A stretch of DNA of 64,000 nucleotides, from positions 62,001 to 126,000 of the forward strand of contig NZ_QPEP01000006.1 of assembly GCF_003577475.1 (NCBI RefSeq), in the 5' to 3' direction. The stretch comes from Salinibius halmophilus. Its GTDB lineage: Bacteria; Pseudomonadota; Gammaproteobacteria; Pseudomonadales; Natronospirillaceae. A program made the translations under genes and the position numbers. The notes beneath the pieces are model-generated. The model ran no database searches. It was not told where the DNA came from and saw only the letters and a list, made by a program, of their open reading frames with translations. Shown piece after piece: positions 62,767-64,000 of this stretch (position 1 is the stretch's first letter; each line of letters starts with the position of its first letter).

Positions 62767-63741
62767 ATGAGAGTTGCAGTATTAGGGGCAGGGATGGCAG
62801 GCGCTAGTGCAGCAATGCACCTAAAACAAGCAGGGCATCAGGTAACTGTTATCGATAAGTCACGCGGTGTGGGTGGCCGAATGTCAACCCGGCGCATGCT
62901 AGAAGGCCAGTTTGATTTAGGTGCTCAGTATTTTACCGCTCGCGACAATGCGTTTATTGCCCAAGTTGATACCTGGCTAAGTAAGGGTGCGGTTGCTGCT
63001 TGGCAGCCTAGTATCGCCACGTATAGCGCGGCGACTGGATTAACGCACTCACCAGACGATCAAGTTCGTTATGTTGGCCGCCCAGCAATGAATGCCCCCA
63101 TTAAATATATGCTGTCTGGCATAAATGTTGAGCTGAATTTCAAGATTGAGCAGGTCGCATTTGAGTCTGGCAAGTGGCAGCTAGGCGCCTTGGGAGAGTT
63201 TGACGCACTGGTGTCGACCTTGCCACCTGAGCAAGCACTCGAATTATTCCCCCATGAACCTATTTTGCACGAAATGCAGTCCGTCATGTCGCCTTGCTTG
63301 GCAATAGGGTTACAACTCGCACAGCCAATCACTGCCAAAGTGGATGCTGTTTTTATTAAAGAGCATCCACTTAATTGGGTTGCACGTGATAGCAGTAAAC
63401 CACATCGCAATCATCAACATGATTATTGGCTATTGCACTGCTCGCCTGCTTGGTCAAAAGCCAATTACGACAAGCCCGCCGATGAATTGCTAGACCATGC
63501 TGTGCAATGGTTATCGGAGATCTTCTCTGTGCACGACCTTAGTTTGTTGAGCACAACCGTGCACCGGTGGCGCTATGCCAAACCGGTTCCCGATGCGCCG
63601 CGCATCGATGCAAGCTTTAATGCTAGTTGTGGCCTTGCACTAGCGGGAGATTGGTTGCAGGGTGGGCGTGTTGAAGGCGCTTGGTTATCGGGTAAATATG
63701 CGGCTCAGCAAATAGCGCAGTGGAGTATGCGTGGCAACTAA
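62767..63741 (+). CDS. Renalase-like NAD(P)/FAD-dependent oxidoreductase
   Basis: 324 residues. The N-terminal FAD-binding Rossmann motif G-A-G-M-A-G-A-S-A-A lies at 7-16, followed by D-K-S-R-G-V-G-G-R-M-S-T-R-R typical of the amine-oxidase/renalase group. The C-terminal G-D-W-L-Q-G-G-R-V-E-G-A-W-L-S-G completes the FAD site. Bacterial renalases oxidise wrongly reduced forms of NAD(P)H; this function is probable but not certain. GAGGGG is upstream. It overlaps the next gene by eleven bases. Confidence 0.9.
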   Translation: MRVAVLGAGMAGASAAMHLKQAGHQVTVIDKSRGVGGRMSTRRMLEGQFDLGAQYFTARDNAFIAQVDTWLSKGAVAAWQPSIATYSAATGLTHSPDDQVRYVGRPAMNAPIKYMLSGINVELNFKIEQVAFESGKWQLGALGEFDALVSTLPPEQALELFPHEPILHEMQSVMSPCLAIGLQLAQPITAKVDAVFIKEHPLNWVARDSSKPHRNHQHDYWLLHCSPAWSKANYDKPADELLDHAVQWLSEIFSVHDLSLLSTTVHRWRYAKPVPDAPRIDASFNASCGLALAGDWLQGGRVEGAWLSGKYAAQQIAQWSMRGN

Positions 63742-64000
63742 GCTCGCCAAACCAGATTTGCCGCGTGCTCATTGGCTCGCTTTTTATCAAGCCTTGTGCC
63801 CAGACGTCGCCTGGCGCTTAAACCCACGCTTGCGCAGTACGCTTGGGCGCTACATGCCAAGGCGTAAGGTGATAGAAATATCTACACGGCATTTATTGAA
63901 TGACAGTGCTGAAGCGGTATACGAAACCATTTGCCATGAATATGCTCATCATTTGGCATGGCTAGAGGGTGTGCGAGGCCATGCACCACGATGGCGGCAG
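63731..64000 (+). CDS. SprT-like zinc metalloprotease family protein, 3' end outside the window
   Basis: The first 90 codons are seen, starting at a GTG with GGAG five bases upstream (63722-63725). The zinc motif H-E-Y-A-H-H (in I-C-H-E-Y-A-H-H-L-A-W) is that of SprT/YgjP-like metalloprotease-fold proteins, and the preceding R-R-K-V-I-E-I-S is typical. The frame continues to the end of the window. The overlap with the flavoprotein gene implies coupling. Confidence 0.8.
   Translation, partial: MATKLAKPDLPRAHWLAFYQALCPDVAWRLNPRLRSTLGRYMPRRKVIEISTRHLLNDSAEAVYETICHEYAHHLAWLEGVRGHAPRWRQ

Overview
The window looks like a chromosomal segment of a motile, respiring, probably aquatic gammaproteobacterium. 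The evidence is the ubiquinone genes ubiD and ubiK, long-form Sua5, a RimK-type ligase, P-II/AmtB nitrogen control with a sigma-54-type promoter, c-type cytochromes, three methyl-accepting chemotaxis proteins and several secreted carbohydrate-active proteins. No tRNA, rRNA, CRISPR array, insertion sequence or prophage was found. I cannot name the genus.

Layout. 1-6150: end of a MATE exporter, two PH-domain membrane proteins, an AlkD-type repair protein and a cyclic-peptide-type ABC exporter. 6297-8576: an EF-hand protein split by 77 perfect copies of a 9-bp unit. 8582-13481: a DUF1826 gene behind a Zur-like box, then a GntR/ABC operon. 13478-22504: a small cytochrome, a 1303-residue protein with calcium-binding repeats, an M16 peptidase and a fused zinc-protease/RimK protein. 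22725-27105: a chemoreceptor, a PadR/hydrolase operon with twin palindromes and an FMN reductase.

27240-30855 is the most striking part. A membrane protein carries a GH18 chitinase-like ectodomain whose catalytic Glu is Gln. One transmembrane helix joins it to a cytoplasmic LytTR DNA-binding domain. The next gene is a secreted chitin-oligosaccharide deacetylase with a chitin-binding module. I read the pair as a candidate one-protein chitin sensor/regulator with its target enzyme.

30917-43690: flavin reductase, acetyltransferases, an ABC-2 permease with a truncated ATPase partner and an ArsR regulator, Sua5, a sulfotransferase, a second chemoreceptor, and a three-gene polysaccharide-related operon whose middle gene is frameshifted. 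43794-53686: ABC-F protein, aldo/keto reductase with divergent LysR, oxidoreductases, an alkyltransferase-like protein, Nudix hydrolase, and ubiD with a stand-alone TfoX C-terminal domain. 54130-64000: third chemoreceptor, glnK-amtB-glnK cluster, ubiK, a PhnZ-like HD protein, a two-component system, a c5-type cytochrome, a renalase-like flavoprotein and the start of a SprT-like gene.
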